Source: Echinicola rosea
GTDB taxonomy: Bacteria; Bacteroidota; Bacteroidia; Cytophagales; Cyclobacteriaceae
Reading direction: 5' to 3'
DNA length: 64,000 bases
Assembly (NCBI RefSeq): GCF_005281475.1
Contig: NZ_CP040106.1
Location: 687,501-751,500 of the forward strand
Shown here: positions 43,903-55,100 of the stretch, in pieces
How the letters are laid out: each line of letters begins with the position of its first letter
Numbering within the stretch: the stretch's first letter is position 1
Notes under the pieces: model-generated
Database searches by the model: none
Seen by the model: the letters and a program-made list of their open reading frames with translations, nothing else
Told to the model about the DNA's origin: nothing
Position numbers and translations under genes: made by a program

Positions 43903-45369
43903 ATGGCAAAGACAGAACAAGCAACCGAAAATGCACAATTGAAGGACATTATCTCACATGCCAAGGAATATGGCTTTGTGTATCCTTCATCCGAAATATA
44001 CGATGGACTTCAGGCCGTTTACGATTACGGCGCCTATGGAGTGGAGCTCAAAAATAACCTCAAACGCTTATGGTGGGAGTCCATGACCAGGCTGAATGAT
44101 AATATCGTGGGGATCGATGCGGCGATTTTTATGCATCCTACCACTTGGAAAGCTTCCGGACACGTGGACAGCTTTAACGATCCCATGATCGACAATAAAG
44201 ACAGTAAGAAGCGATACCGTGCGGATGTGCTGATCGAAGACAAGGCTGCCGAACTCGAAAAAGCAGGAAAAGAAGAGGAAGCCAAATCATTGCTTGCCGC
44301 CATGGGTAGGCTCTTGGAAGCCGAAGACTTAGAAGGGGTGCGCGATCTGATCGTAAATGAAAACATCACCTGTCCTGTTAGTGGCACGGCCAATTGGACA
44401 GACGTGCGTCAATTCAACTTGATGTTTGCGACGCAGGTAGGCTCAGTGGCGGAAGATGCCTCTACCATCTATCTCAGACCAGAGACGGCCCAGGGGATTT
44501 TTGTCAACTTCCTTAATGTGCAAAAGACTGCCCGTATGAAGGTTCCTTTCGGTATCGCGCAGATCGGGAAGGCTTTTAGAAATGAAATTGTGGCCCGTCA
44601 GTTTATTTTCCGGATGCGGGAATTTGAACAGATGGAAATGCAATATTTTGTACGACCTGGTACTGAGTTGGACTGGTACAAGGCATGGGCCGATACTCGT
44701 GTAAAGTGGCACAAAGCCTTGGGGATTCCTGAAGAGAAACTCCGAACACATGACCATGATAAGCTGGCCCACTACGCTAATGCTGCTATGGATATTGAGT
44801 TTGATTTTCCATTTGGCTTTAAGGAAGTGGAGGGCATCCACTCTAGAACGGACTTTGACCTGAAGAGTCATCAGGAGCACTCCAGGAAGAAGCAGCAGTA
44901 TTTTGATCCTGAGGTAAACCAGAATTATATCCCTTATGTGATCGAAACTTCCATTGGTGCCGACCGCTTGTTCTTAATGACACTTTGCAATGCCTTTACG
45001 GAAGAAGAGCAGGAAGGTAAAAGAAGGACTTACCTGAAGTTACATCCGGCTATTGCTCCTGTAAAAGCAGCCATTCTTCCACTGACCAAAAAAGACGGTT
45101 TGCCTGAAAAAGGTCGGGAAATATTTGACCAGCTGAAGTTTGATTTCAATGTGGTCTATGAAGAAGCCGCATCTATTGGGAAGCGTTATACCCGTCAGGA
45201 CCTGATTGGTACTCCATTCTGTGTCGCGGTGGACCACCAGACCCTTGAAGATAATACCGTGACCATTCGTCATCGGGATACTACCGAGCAAGAACGTGTC
45301 CATATCGATGAGCTGCAAGGCAAATTGGCTGCGGCAACAAGCTTTAGGGCTATCTTTGACAAAATATAA
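43903..45369 (+). CDS. glyS: Glycyl-tRNA synthetase, single-chain type
   Basis: The 488-residue class II synthetase is the homodimeric (eukaryote-like) form, usual in Bacteroidota. Motif 1 is near residue 75-110, motif 2 reads KAFRNEIVARQFIFRMREFE near residue 225, and motif 3 is IETSIGADRLFL near residue 345. The C-terminal HGTP anticodon domain starts near residue 380 (APVKAAILPLTKKDGLPEKG). The start is preceded by an unrelated A+T-rich leader. A bidirectional terminator follows. Confidence 0.96.
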   Translation: MAKTEQATENAQLKDIISHAKEYGFVYPSSEIYDGLQAVYDYGAYGVELKNNLKRLWWESMTRLNDNIVGIDAAIFMHPTTWKASGHVDSFNDPMIDNKDSKKRYRADVLIEDKAAELEKAGKEEEAKSLLAAMGRLLEAEDLEGVRDLIVNENITCPVSGTANWTDVRQFNLMFATQVGSVAEDASTIYLRPETAQGIFVNFLNVQKTARMKVPFGIAQIGKAFRNEIVARQFIFRMREFEQMEMQYFVRPGTELDWYKAWADTRVKWHKALGIPEEKLRTHDHDKLAHYANAAMDIEFDFPFGFKEVEGIHSRTDFDLKSHQEHSRKKQQYFDPEVNQNYIPYVIETSIGADRLFLMTLCNAFTEEEQEGKRRTYLKLHPAIAPVKAAILPLTKKDGLPEKGREIFDQLKFDFNVVYEEAASIGKRYTRQDLIGTPFCVAVDHQTLEDNTVTIRHRDTTEQERVHIDELQGKLAAATSFRAIFDKI

Positions 45370-45389
45370 AATCAGTTTCGAGCTATTAC

Positions 45390-45426
45390 AAAAAAGGCAT
45401 GGTGCTGTTGGTACCATGCCTTTTTT
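45390..45426. terminator. Bidirectional terminator between glyS and the mltF-like gene
   Basis: GGCATGGT (45396-45403) pairs with ACCATGCC (45413-45420) around nine bases. Six A precede and six T follow the stem, so it can terminate transcription from both convergent genes. Confidence 0.92.
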
Positions 45427-45434
45427 GTTGTATA

Positions 45435-46910
45435 TCAGTTGCTGGCAAGTGCTTGGTCCTTTATTGTTCTGGGATACGGATCTACCAATACCCTATAGGA
45501 TTCATAAATGCTCAGTATATCGCGTACATAGGCCACGGCCAGATGGCCTTTGGCATAGCCGCTTCTGACGACAGGATCCCGGTAGTATTTGGGTTGGGAT
45601 TTTCGTTCCAGGTAGTAGGCGACATTGCTCCATCTTCGGGTGTCTTTGCCAAATTTCAGGGCTAGCCGCCAAGCATCATTAACGTGTCCATGCCCCACAT
45701 TGTAAGAAGCCAGGATAAACTTGATGCGTTCATTTGTCTCGGGGACTCTTTCGAGCCAAAATTTATCCAAGTATTTCAGGTATTTTACTCCGCCCATGAG
45801 ACTTTGTGTAGGATCGTTGGGATTAGTGACTCCAAAGCGCTCCAAAGTGACTGGCATTAGCTGTAATAGCCCTCTAGCACCTGCATAGCTTGTCGCTTCA
45901 TTATTAAACCTGGATTCTTTATAGACCAAAGATGCCAAAAGTCGCCAATCCCAGCCCAAATAATCCGCGCCTTTCTTTATCAGGTCATCATACTTCGAAA
46001 TCTGGTCGCCAGAGATGGAAGAAAACGGGCTTTTGGTTCGATAATAGCTATTCTTTTTGTTCAGGAAATATTTCCCATATAAGATGGCAAGGTAAGTGGA
46101 TTGTTTGCCTTTATCGATCCAATCGTTAACGGCAGCCAAGAGGTCCGGTGCATTTTTTCGTACAAGCCAAGCTACAGGTGACGGGGAGTTGATGTGCAGA
46201 CCAATGTCGATTTCACTATAATAGGTTGAGTTTACCAATGCTACATCTTCATCTACCAAAGTGAAGTCTATATTTTCCCTTACCACCTCATCGACAAGTT
46301 CATCAGAGTTTTTGGGTGTCTCGATGATATCTATATCGATCTGTAAGCTGTCCTCCAATTGGGTAAGCTGATCCTTATAAACAGCCGATTTTCTGACATA
46401 CACTGTTTTCTTATCCAGTTGCTGAAGGGAATCAAGTGTCGGGATTTTACGATTTTGGACAAGGACAGAAGAGAGCAAGTTTAGCTTGGTGGTAAAGCTG
46501 CCGTACTTTTTACGATCCTCATTGACCACAAGGTTGATGGCCACTATATCTGCTTTTCCGGCATTGAGCATCTGGAAAGCCTTTTCGATATCTTCGTTAA
46601 TGATTAGCTTGAGCTGCACATCAAGTTGTTTGGCCAGATTGCGAAGGAGTTCATATTCATAGCCCATTCTTCGACCACGATAGATGTAATAACTGGTGGA
46701 GGAATTGTCCACTACAGCTCTGATGAAACCTCGTTTTTTGATGCCTTCCAAGTCCAGCTGTACGGGGTTTTCCCAAAATGGAACCGCAGCTTTTTTCTTC
46801 TTCTCGTTTTCGCCACATCCCATCAGAAATGCAAAAATGAACAGCGCTAATGTATTAATTACCTGTTTTCTGAATTTTGTGGCCTGGCCAAGCTGTTGGT
46901 GTAGTGGCAT
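45435..46910 (-). CDS. MltF-like lytic transglycosylase lipoprotein
   Basis: The 491-residue protein has a lipobox (LMGCGEN near residue 30), then a type 3 solute-binding domain (residues about 55-290, RGFIRAVVDNSSTSYYIYRG), and a C-terminal SLT transglycosylase domain with the catalytic glutamate in LASLVYKESRFNNEATSYAG near residue 345 and GLLQLMPVT after it. This is the MltF order; the enzyme cleaves peptidoglycan with 1,6-anhydro product, and the N-terminal part regulates it. Monocistronic; a bidirectional terminator follows. Confidence 0.93.
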   Translation of the reverse strand: MPLHQQLGQATKFRKQVINTLALFIFAFLMGCGENEKKKKAAVPFWENPVQLDLEGIKKRGFIRAVVDNSSTSYYIYRGRRMGYEYELLRNLAKQLDVQLKLIINEDIEKAFQMLNAGKADIVAINLVVNEDRKKYGSFTTKLNLLSSVLVQNRKIPTLDSLQQLDKKTVYVRKSAVYKDQLTQLEDSLQIDIDIIETPKNSDELVDEVVRENIDFTLVDEDVALVNSTYYSEIDIGLHINSPSPVAWLVRKNAPDLLAAVNDWIDKGKQSTYLAILYGKYFLNKKNSYYRTKSPFSSISGDQISKYDDLIKKGADYLGWDWRLLASLVYKESRFNNEATSYAGARGLLQLMPVTLERFGVTNPNDPTQSLMGGVKYLKYLDKFWLERVPETNERIKFILASYNVGHGHVNDAWRLALKFGKDTRRWSNVAYYLERKSQPKYYRDPVVRSGYAKGHLAVAYVRDILSIYESYRVLVDPYPRTIKDQALASN

Positions 46911-47018
46911 ATATCAATAATAACACAATTACGCCACATCTACAAAAAAGCTAAGGCCTCCATTTAAAACACCACGCCTTTGGTGCAGTGAACTGTTTAA
47001 TTTTGTACATAAAACACA

Positions 47019-47789
47019 CTATAGTGATTTGTTCTTTACGATAGCCTCAAAAAGAGTAATGATTTCTTCCTTTTTTCGTTGGCTGATAGGCAAGGATTTG
47101 CCATTTTCCATGAGCACTCCACCTCCGTCATGACGAAAATACTTTTTCATATAGTTGGGATTGATCAGATAAGATTGGTGGATCCGTATGAAAAAGTACT
47201 TTTTTAATGTTCTTTCTACCTCTTTTAAGGTTTTGCTAAAAAGTAACGTGGTGTTATCATTTAGGTGTAGGACGGTATAATTGTTTTGGCTTTGGGCAAA
47301 GATGATTTCATCTACTTTGATGAACTCCAGCCCCTCACTTACGGGGACAGCGATCTTGGATTTGATGATATTGTCTTTTTTTAATGAGGAAATAAATTCC
47401 ATCAAATCACCTTCGCGTTCTTTTTTTAGGTGTTGGTGATATCCGTTGTATTTTTTTAAAACCTCGGCGAGTTCTTCATGACTGATAGGTTTTAGTAAGT
47501 AATCAAAAGCCTTGTATTGAAATGCCTTTAAAGCGTATTGGCTATAGGCGGTGGTGAATACGACTTCAAAATCTACCTCATCGATCATGTCAAGAAGCTC
47601 AAAACCATTTAGCCGGGGCATTTCTACGTCTAGGAACATCAAATCGATAGAAGATGATTTGAGGTAACTCAATGCTTCTTCGACTTTTGAGGTGGAAAAA
47701 GCGATTTCTACTTCATCCTTAAATTGCGCAAGCTCAAGTGCCAGGCTTTCTACGCAGTGGATTTCATCATCGATTATCCCAACTTTCAT
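47019..47789 (-). CDS. LytTR-family response regulator
   Basis: The 256-residue protein has a receiver domain (residues 1-120, with the phospho-acceptor Asp in LMFLDVEMPRLNGFELLD near residue 55) and a C-terminal LytTR DNA-binding domain (about 150-250, IRIHQSYLINPNYMKKYFRH). The kinase encoded at 48588-50753 has the typical partner form (His_kinase, 5TM-free, TPR sensor). An oppositely oriented lipoprotein gene lies between the two. Confidence 0.94.
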   Translation of the reverse strand: MKVGIIDDEIHCVESLALELAQFKDEVEIAFSTSKVEEALSYLKSSSIDLMFLDVEMPRLNGFELLDMIDEVDFEVVFTTAYSQYALKAFQYKAFDYLLKPISHEELAEVLKKYNGYHQHLKKEREGDLMEFISSLKKDNIIKSKIAVPVSEGLEFIKVDEIIFAQSQNNYTVLHLNDNTTLLFSKTLKEVERTLKKYFFIRIHQSYLINPNYMKKYFRHDGGGVLMENGKSLPISQRKKEEIITLFEAIVKNKSL

Positions 47790-48053
47790 TAACGATTATT
47801 TAAAGATCAACTAAATTTATTCCCACTGCTAATATAGGAAACATCTTAACCTATAATCAATAATGAGAAAATTATTGGCGGGATATGAAGGGGAATGCGT
47901 AATAATAATTGATCTCATTCCTCTACTCATCACTGGGTTCATTCTACTATTTTACTATTCCTCCGACGAATTTATGATGATACCTTTAGGTATATCATTT
48001 TATGACTGACCATTTACATGCTACTTTTTAATAAAATCAGTAACTAAAAGCCA

Positions 48054-48083
48054 GCTCCAGGGGTTCCTCCAAGACCCTGGAGC
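48054..48083. other. Stem-loop upstream of the 48112 lipoprotein gene
   Basis: GCTCCAGGG (48054-48062) pairs with CCCTGGAGC (48075-48083) around 12 bases. It lies 28 bases before the lipoprotein start. It may be a leader hairpin or a terminator for minus-strand read-through from the kinase gene; a short T-rich run follows on the minus strand. The rest of the 47790-48111 gap shows nothing else. Confidence 0.45.
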
Positions 48084-48111
48084 GTGCTTAGTTTAGAATG
48101 AAAAATTTGTG

Positions 48112-48591
48112 ATGAAATCAGTAAGAATTCTTCTTTTTCTAACGCTTGCAAGTGTTTTTTGGAACTGTGTTGGCGTAGAGGATGAGCCAACGGGACAATG
48201 TTTTATGTTGATACCCCATCCGACGGATCACGCCGCTGAGGAAGTAAGTGGTGAAGAATTTGGCAGGGTGATTTTGGAGCATGAGGCACACAACGGCTTT
48301 TTCAAAGCAAAAGTATTGATCCACCCTTCCGTAGCCTCACGTGGCTTTCAACTTTTCATAAATGGCGAATCCAATTATAAAATGATGGATTATGGGAAAA
48401 AGTATTTTTGTGGAACAAAACTGAGTCACCATCGAGACATTATTTTGCGGGTAACTATGAATGATGGACGCTATCAGCGGTTCAAGTTGGAAAAAGCCCA
48501 TAAGATCGGAACTGCACATGCTGCTTTTTCGGAAATCAAACCTGACTTTAAGCCTTTCTATAGTTTCCTTCCAGGAGCTAAAGGACATTAA
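48112..48591 (+). CDS. Hypothetical lipoprotein
   Basis: The 159-residue protein (start ATG 48112; a GTG precedes it directly) has a signal peptide with lipobox-like FWNC at residues 16-19, then a compact, probably beta-rich domain (EFGRVILEHEAHNGFFKAKV, RGFQLFINGES). No family was recognised. Its stop codon overlaps that of the convergent kinase gene by four bases, so the two genes share their 3' ends. Confidence 0.65.
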   Translation: MKSVRILLFLTLASVFWNCVGVEDEPTGQCFMLIPHPTDHAAEEVSGEEFGRVILEHEAHNGFFKAKVLIHPSVASRGFQLFINGESNYKMMDYGKKYFCGTKLSHHRDIILRVTMNDGRYQRFKLEKAHKIGTAHAAFSEIKPDFKPFYSFLPGAKGH

Positions 48592-50753
48592 GAGGCTGGA
48601 TTTAAGGTGCCCTCCTGGATGATATAGATGATGGCCCTGGTTCCCGTGGCGTCTTCTGCTGTGCTATCCCTCGGAGTAATGGTAAACGTTACCTGATCTT
48701 GATGTTGCTGATTAAAGATTACTAACCTTTCTTCGATTAGCTTTAGACCAAGATGGGTCCCGTCTGGTTTAGGCTCACTGGGACTCCCACTGGATGCAGA
48801 AAAGCCTTTTCCATTGTCCAGTACTTCGACCATTACTCCGTCTTCAGTTTCAATGACGTTGATGTCGAGGATCTTGGGTGATTTACGGCTGGGAAGGAGA
48901 CCGTGTTTGATGGCGTTTTCTACTAGTGGCTGTAAGATCTTTGGAGGCACTTTGACCATTTTTGGATTTACATTGGTGGAAATATTAATGTGATAATTGA
49001 ACTCACTATCAAACCTAAGTTGCTCGATTTTTAGGTACAGGGTGGTAGATTGGAGTTCCTCATCCAGGGAAATGGACTCTTTGCGATTATTGGTAAGGCT
49101 CATCCGGAGGAGTTTTGCGAAGGTGTCGATATACTCCTTGGCTTCTTCATTTTTATTTTTTATCACCAGCCATCGTACGGCATTCATGCCGTTAAACAAA
49201 AAGTGCGGGTTCATTTGCGATTCGAGCGATTGTAGGGCCAAGGATTGGATACGGTTCTCAAACTTACTTTCCAGTAGCTTAATGCGCTTTTCTTCTGTGT
49301 TTTTCTGTTCTTGGATCAGCTCCTCGAAGGTGACTTCCAGTTGTTGGTTGACACTTTTGATTTCGTCACGTTGTGCTTTGATTTGGTTATTTTGGCGCCG
49401 GAGAAGCTCATTTGCCTTCTTCTTCGCCTTGATGTTTCGGAATTGCATAAATGCGATCACCACGATAAAGACCAATAAGATCACCAATAGGATCAGGATC
49501 ACTTGGTGACTCTTCAGGGCTGCTTGCTGGCTTTCTAACTGGGTTTTCTGCAGTGCTTTGTCTTTTTGCAATAACTCAATCTGTGATTCTTTTTTTTCGA
49601 TGGCATAGCGCTTCTCAATGGCTGCTATTTGGGTTTGCTGATCTATGAGCGCGACACTGTCTTTATACTGCTGGGAAATCGTGAGGTATTCCAGTGCCTT
49701 TTTGTACTGTCCGTCCTGTTCGTAGATGGTGGATAGCCAATACGAACACTCCTTGATCAACCCTTTGTTTTTAATTTTTTCTGCGATTTGCCAAGAATCG
49801 TTATAAAACTTTATCGCTTCTTCAGAATTGCCGAGTTTTCGGAAAACGTCCCCCTGTCGCTTGGCAATATCAGCTTGCTTGTGAAGGTCGCCCAAGTGTT
49901 CAAAAAATCCCTTGGATCGGTTAAAGTAGGCTGCCGCTTTTTGCAAATTCTTTCCTTCCAAGAAGTAGTTTTGGCCAAAGTATTCATAAGTAATTCCCAG
50001 CCCAAAGGTGTCCTTTCTTGCAAGATTGATCCCCAATAATTTGTTTAGGTAGTTTCGTGCAGTGTCAAACGATTTTTTTTCAGTGAAATAGTCGCCAATA
50101 GAAAGGTAATTCATGGCTATTCCAAGGGTATTGTTACGCTCCCGTTCGGCTTCCAGTGAGCGTTCGAAGTAGTCCAACGCATCTTCTTCACGACCGGGAA
50201 GGTGGAGCAGGGTATTGCCTAAGCCATTACACGAAATGGCGATGTTTCTGAGGTTGTTTTGTGCTTCGGCCACCTTGAGGGCTTCCAGGTAAAAGTACAC
50301 CGCTTGGTCAAAATCTTCTGCGTACCGACTGGCGACCCCGGCATTATTGGCGAAGATCATTTTTTCCAAGTAGCTGGAATCCTCCTCCGCAATCAGTTCA
50401 AGGGCCTTGGCATGCAAGGGAATCGCTTCTTCATATCGCTGATGGTAGCGGTACATCAGACCAAGGTTATCCAATGCCTTCGCATACAGCAAGGTGTCGC
50501 CGAGCTCTATGGATAGACTTACTGCTTTTTCCGCTTCTCGGTATTCGGTGTCCTCATTGTGCTGGCTCCTGTGGATGTCACGAGAGAGCTGGATGGCGTT
50601 GATTACAGCCAGGGAGTCTCCTGATCTTTCTTCTCTCTGACCACTAAAAGGGCCGTCTTGGAGAACAGTCTCTCCTGCAAGTACACTGCTTGGCAGGGAA
50701 ATTACCATTAATAAAAAAAGCAAATACTCACTAAAATGCCCATTTCCTTTCAT
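48588..50753 (-). CDS. TPR sensor histidine kinase (LytS-type)
   Basis: The 721-residue protein has a signal peptide (1-26), tetratricopeptide repeats (about 75-400, ALDNLGLMYRYHQRYEEAIP and later units), one membrane segment near residues 420-440 (ILLVILLVFIVVIAFMQF), a coiled coil, and the His_kinase domain with the phospho-acceptor in SLESQMNPHFLFNGMNAVRW near residue 513. A HATPase domain follows (ILQPLVENAIKHGLLP and DNGKGFS). Such kinases signal to LytTR regulators, and one is encoded 800 bases away on the same strand. Confidence 0.93.
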   Translation of the reverse strand: MKGNGHFSEYLLFLLMVISLPSSVLAGETVLQDGPFSGQREERSGDSLAVINAIQLSRDIHRSQHNEDTEYREAEKAVSLSIELGDTLLYAKALDNLGLMYRYHQRYEEAIPLHAKALELIAEEDSSYLEKMIFANNAGVASRYAEDFDQAVYFYLEALKVAEAQNNLRNIAISCNGLGNTLLHLPGREEDALDYFERSLEAERERNNTLGIAMNYLSIGDYFTEKKSFDTARNYLNKLLGINLARKDTFGLGITYEYFGQNYFLEGKNLQKAAAYFNRSKGFFEHLGDLHKQADIAKRQGDVFRKLGNSEEAIKFYNDSWQIAEKIKNKGLIKECSYWLSTIYEQDGQYKKALEYLTISQQYKDSVALIDQQTQIAAIEKRYAIEKKESQIELLQKDKALQKTQLESQQAALKSHQVILILLVILLVFIVVIAFMQFRNIKAKKKANELLRRQNNQIKAQRDEIKSVNQQLEVTFEELIQEQKNTEEKRIKLLESKFENRIQSLALQSLESQMNPHFLFNGMNAVRWLVIKNKNEEAKEYIDTFAKLLRMSLTNNRKESISLDEELQSTTLYLKIEQLRFDSEFNYHINISTNVNPKMVKVPPKILQPLVENAIKHGLLPSRKSPKILDINVIETEDGVMVEVLDNGKGFSASSGSPSEPKPDGTHLGLKLIEERLVIFNQQHQDQVTFTITPRDSTAEDATGTRAIIYIIQEGTLNPAS

Positions 50754-50839
50754 AAGGATTTCTGTTTACACCTTATGAATATCCATAATATATTTTATAA
50801 ATGCATAAAAGATCCTGGATTTTGACTGGTGGAGGTGGG

Positions 50840-52168
50840 TTATCTTAGGATTTCTTCGTCATTGCTCTTGTAGTAGATTTTGCCTGCCAGCCGCATCAGT
50901 TCTACTTCGGCCACTTTCGTACTGAAAATAGCATCGATCAACCTACTTTCAGCATTTAAACGGTTTACTTGGGCGTCACGGAATTCCAAGTAGCTGGTAA
51001 GCCCAGTCTTAAACCGGTCAAAAGCGATATCGGTATTTTCCTGGACCACCTTGTAATTTTCGTGTTCGATGTTCAGTCGCTGCTTGCTGTTTTCATAGAC
51101 ATTAAAAGCCCGGTAAATATCAGATTTCAGCTGGACTTCGTACTGGTCAAGGATATAGGCCTGGCTTTCCTGCTGTACGCGGGCCCGTTGGATTTGGCGG
51201 TTCAGGGTAAAGCCGCTGAACAGATTAATACCAATGGTAGCACCGAATGAATATCCTTCTCTTTTATTTTGGATAAGGAATCCCGCATCCGAATTCGAGA
51301 CAGACTGACGGTAATTTCCATCGAGGGAAAGGTAAGGCAGTCGTTGGGCTTGGATTTCCTTGAGTTCCAGATAAGCGACATTTTCTTGTCTTCTGTTGAT
51401 GAGCAACATCTTATTTTGATCCATGGCCTGGTCCAGCAATGGTCCCAATTTTAGGCCATCGTTTATCTTGATACTGTCTGTAATCGAAAATTGCGCTTCA
51501 TCCCCCAGTGCCATTAGCTCATTGAGGTTAATGCGAGCGGTACGGATGACCTGCTCTTGGGAGACGAGCATGGACCTGTCGGTATTAAAATCCACTTGGG
51601 CAGCGAGGTATTCTGTTTTGGAGCTTCCGCCGAGTTCATACTGGGACTTCGCAATGTCCAATCGCTGCTGGGACAGTTCGATGGTTTCTTGAAGAACTTT
51701 ATAACGCTCTAGTTCGGTGGCAAGCCGATAATAAGCCTCCGAAATCGCTGCAACTGTATTTTCGATCACCACCTTTGCCTGGAGCTCGCCGATTTCGTCG
51801 AGTTTTCCCAGTCGTTGCAGCGCCACTACAGCCTCGTAGCGAAACCCGTATATAGCATTGATGTTAAAGTTTTCCCCAGTGGATTTGGCACCGTCGATAT
51901 TTCTGGGGGTATTTTCATTTACGAATTGCTGTTCTACATCTTCGGTACTGGTGGTCCTGCCATAAGTAGCATCCAAGCTGGGCAACAAGGCTCCCACGCC
52001 AATTTTCTTATCGATTTCAGTGATCTTTTTGTCCTGAAGGGCGATCTTCACATCATAGTTGTTTTCCAAACCTCTGATGATGGCCTCTTCGAAAGAAAGC
52101 TCTTCCTGTCCGAATGCCGAATATATCGCCGCCATCATGCACAATACAACCAAACACTGCTTCCTCAT
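50840..52168 (-). CDS. TolC-family outer-membrane efflux protein
   Basis: The 442-residue protein has a signal peptide (1-20) and two repeated halves of the outer-membrane efflux domain (about 25-205 and 230-425, ERYKVLQETIELSQQRLDIA in the helical part). It forms the trimeric outer-membrane channel for the RND pump encoded immediately upstream. The ATG overlaps the pump stop by four bases. Confidence 0.93.
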   Translation of the reverse strand: MRKQCLVVLCMMAAIYSAFGQEELSFEEAIIRGLENNYDVKIALQDKKITEIDKKIGVGALLPSLDATYGRTTSTEDVEQQFVNENTPRNIDGAKSTGENFNINAIYGFRYEAVVALQRLGKLDEIGELQAKVVIENTVAAISEAYYRLATELERYKVLQETIELSQQRLDIAKSQYELGGSSKTEYLAAQVDFNTDRSMLVSQEQVIRTARINLNELMALGDEAQFSITDSIKINDGLKLGPLLDQAMDQNKMLLINRRQENVAYLELKEIQAQRLPYLSLDGNYRQSVSNSDAGFLIQNKREGYSFGATIGINLFSGFTLNRQIQRARVQQESQAYILDQYEVQLKSDIYRAFNVYENSKQRLNIEHENYKVVQENTDIAFDRFKTGLTSYLEFRDAQVNRLNAESRLIDAIFSTKVAEVELMRLAGKIYYKSNDEEILR

Positions 52169-55100
52169 ATTCTTGCTAATCTTGATGATTTTGATGTCAA
52201 ATAAGTATATACTCCCGGTATGATGAAGAGGGTCAAAATGGTGGACAGCACCAAGCCGCCAATCACGGCCACCCCCATAGGACTTCGGCTTTCTGCTCCC
52301 GCACCAAGGGCGAGCGCGATGGGCAATATCCCTAGAATGGTAGAAAGACTGGTCATCAAGATAGGCCTGAATCGGGCCACAGCCGCTCCTACGATCGCTT
52401 CGTCAACGTCCAATCCATGGGCTTTGCGCTGATTGGCAAATTCCACGATCAAAATACCGTTTTTGGTCACTAGCCCAATGAGCATGATGATGCCAATCTG
52501 GCTAAAGATGTTCAGGGTATAATCGCCCAACCAAAGGGACAATAGGGCACCAAACAAGGCTAAAGGCACCGTAATCATGATGGTAAGTGGATCGGTAAAG
52601 CTTTCAAATTGTGCAGAAAGAACCAAATAAATCAGTATCAAGGCAAAAAGAAAGGCGAATATCAAACTGTTGGAGCTTTCGCGGAATTCTTTGGATACCC
52701 CTGCTACATCTGTGGTGAAGCTTTCGTCCAGTACTTCCGCAGCGATACGGTCCATTTCGTCCAGTCCATCGCCGATGGTGTATTTTGGAGCAAGACCGGC
52801 CGATACGGTGGCACTCACGAAACGGTTAAAGCGGTAGAGCTGTGGAGGCGTACTTTTTTCCGTGATGTTTACCAAGTTGTCCAACTGCACCAATTGACCA
52901 TTTTCAGCCCTTACGTAAAGCATGCGTAAGTTGATAGGCTCGTTTCTGTCTTCCTTTTGCATCTCGCCCACCACTTGGTACTGTTTGCCATTCATGATAA
53001 AATAGTCAAACCGCTGCCCCGAATAGGAGAGCTGAAGGGTCCTGGCAATTTCCTGTACCGACACGCCGATGTTCCGGGCTTTTGCACGGTCTATTTCCAC
53101 TTCTATCTCCGGCTTGGTAAACTTTAGGTTGATATCCGAAAATTGGAAAATCGAACTTTGGTTTACCTTGTCCATAAAGGTCGGGATGACCTCCTTCAGT
53201 TTCTCGAGGTTTTGGGCTTGAAGGACGTATTGGACGGGAAGTCCTCCCCTTCTGTCTCCGATAGATTGGGGCTGGGAGGCAAATGCCTTGACGTCTGTTT
53301 TCTTGCGAAGAATTTCTGAGACATCCTCAAAGACCTCCTGCTGGCTTTCTGTCCGTTGGCTGGCATCTACGAGCCGGACACGGATAAAGCCCGAATTGGT
53401 ACTTGCGGTACCAAACCCAGGAGACGTTACGGAGATAAAACTGTCCCATACATCTTCCGGGATTGTGGTCATCATCTCGTACAGCAATTCGTCGATCACC
53501 CTATCCATATAATCAAAAGTGGCACCTTCAGGCCCGCTCATGTTGATGCGCATTTCGCCACGATCTTCCGTGGGGGCAAGTTCTGACGGGATGGCATTGA
53601 ACAAGAGGTAAATGCCTCCACCCATGGCCAAAATGATGACAAATGAGATCCATCTAAGCTGCATAAACCAAAGCAATGCGGCTTCATATTTCTTATTCAG
53701 CCAAAGGAAAATCGGTTCGGTGACATTGTAGAACCAATTGTGCTTTTCACGCTTTTTGAGGAGTTTGGAGCTGAGCATGGGTGTCATGGTCAGTGCCACA
53801 AAAGAGGAAATGATCACAGATCCTGCCACTACCACCCCGAATTCCCTGAAGAGCCTGCCAGTGGTACCGGTAAGGAAAATTACCGGTAAGAATACTGCTG
53901 CCAAGGCAATAGTAGTGGCGATTACCGCGAAGAAGATTTCCTCAGCACCCTGCTCTGCTGCCGCCTTGGGCTGTTCGCCTTTTTCGATTTTGGCATAGAT
54001 ATTTTCCAGCACCACAATGGCATCATCCACTACCAAGCCGATGGATAATACGATCCCGAGCAAGGTGAGTACATTGATCGAAAAATCCATCATGTACATG
54101 ATAAAAAACACTCCTACCAGTGATATAGGAATGGTGATGACAGGGATAAACGTGGTACGCCAGTCCCTTAAAAACAAAAAGATGATGGCCACTACCAACA
54201 GAAATGCCAACAGGATGGTTTCCTGCACTTCGCTGATGGAATTTCGGATATACTCTGTCGAGTCAAAGCCTATTCCCAGCTCAATATCATCAGGAAGGTC
54301 TTTTTTGATAAACTCCAATCTCCTATAAAATTCATCTACGATTTCGATGCTGTTTGATCCCGGAAGTGGCACCAAGACCACACCCACCATGGGGACACCA
54401 TCACGTTTCAAGACCGTTCGCTCATTGAGCGGTGCCAATTCGGCGTTGCCGACATCCTCAAACCGGACGATATTGTTTTCGCTTTCCTTGATGATGAGGC
54501 CATTGAATTCATCAGGGGTAGATAGACGGCTTTTGGTGCGGACAGAGAGCTCGATGGTGCTGCCTTCTATTCGGCCGGATGGCAGCTCCACATTTTCACT
54601 TTGAACTTTGTTGAGGACATCCAGCGGGGTAACCCCGTAGGATGCCATGCGGATGGGGTCCATCCGGAGGCGCATGGCGTACTCTTTTTCTCCCCAAATA
54701 CGGACTTCACTCACCCCAGGGATGGTCTGGAGCCGCTCCTTAAAGATATTGTCAGCAATGTCAGAAATCTCAAGGAGGGATTTTTGCTCACTCTTTACAT
54801 TGAGAAATACGATGGGCTGCGAATCGGCATCTGCTTTGGAGACTACAGGGGGCTCTGCGTCAGGGGGGAGGTTTCGCTGGGCACGAGATACTTTATCCCT
54901 TACGTCATTGGCGGCCGCTTCCATGTCCGCCCCCACGTCAAATTCTACCGTGATGTTACTGGTTCCGTCATTACTGGTGGACGTGAGGGATTTTATTCCC
55001 GAAATACCGTTGATGGATTCTTCAAGTGGTTCTGTGATTTGGGCTTCGATGACATCAGCATTTGCCCCCACATAGGTGGTCCGGACATTGATGATAGGGG

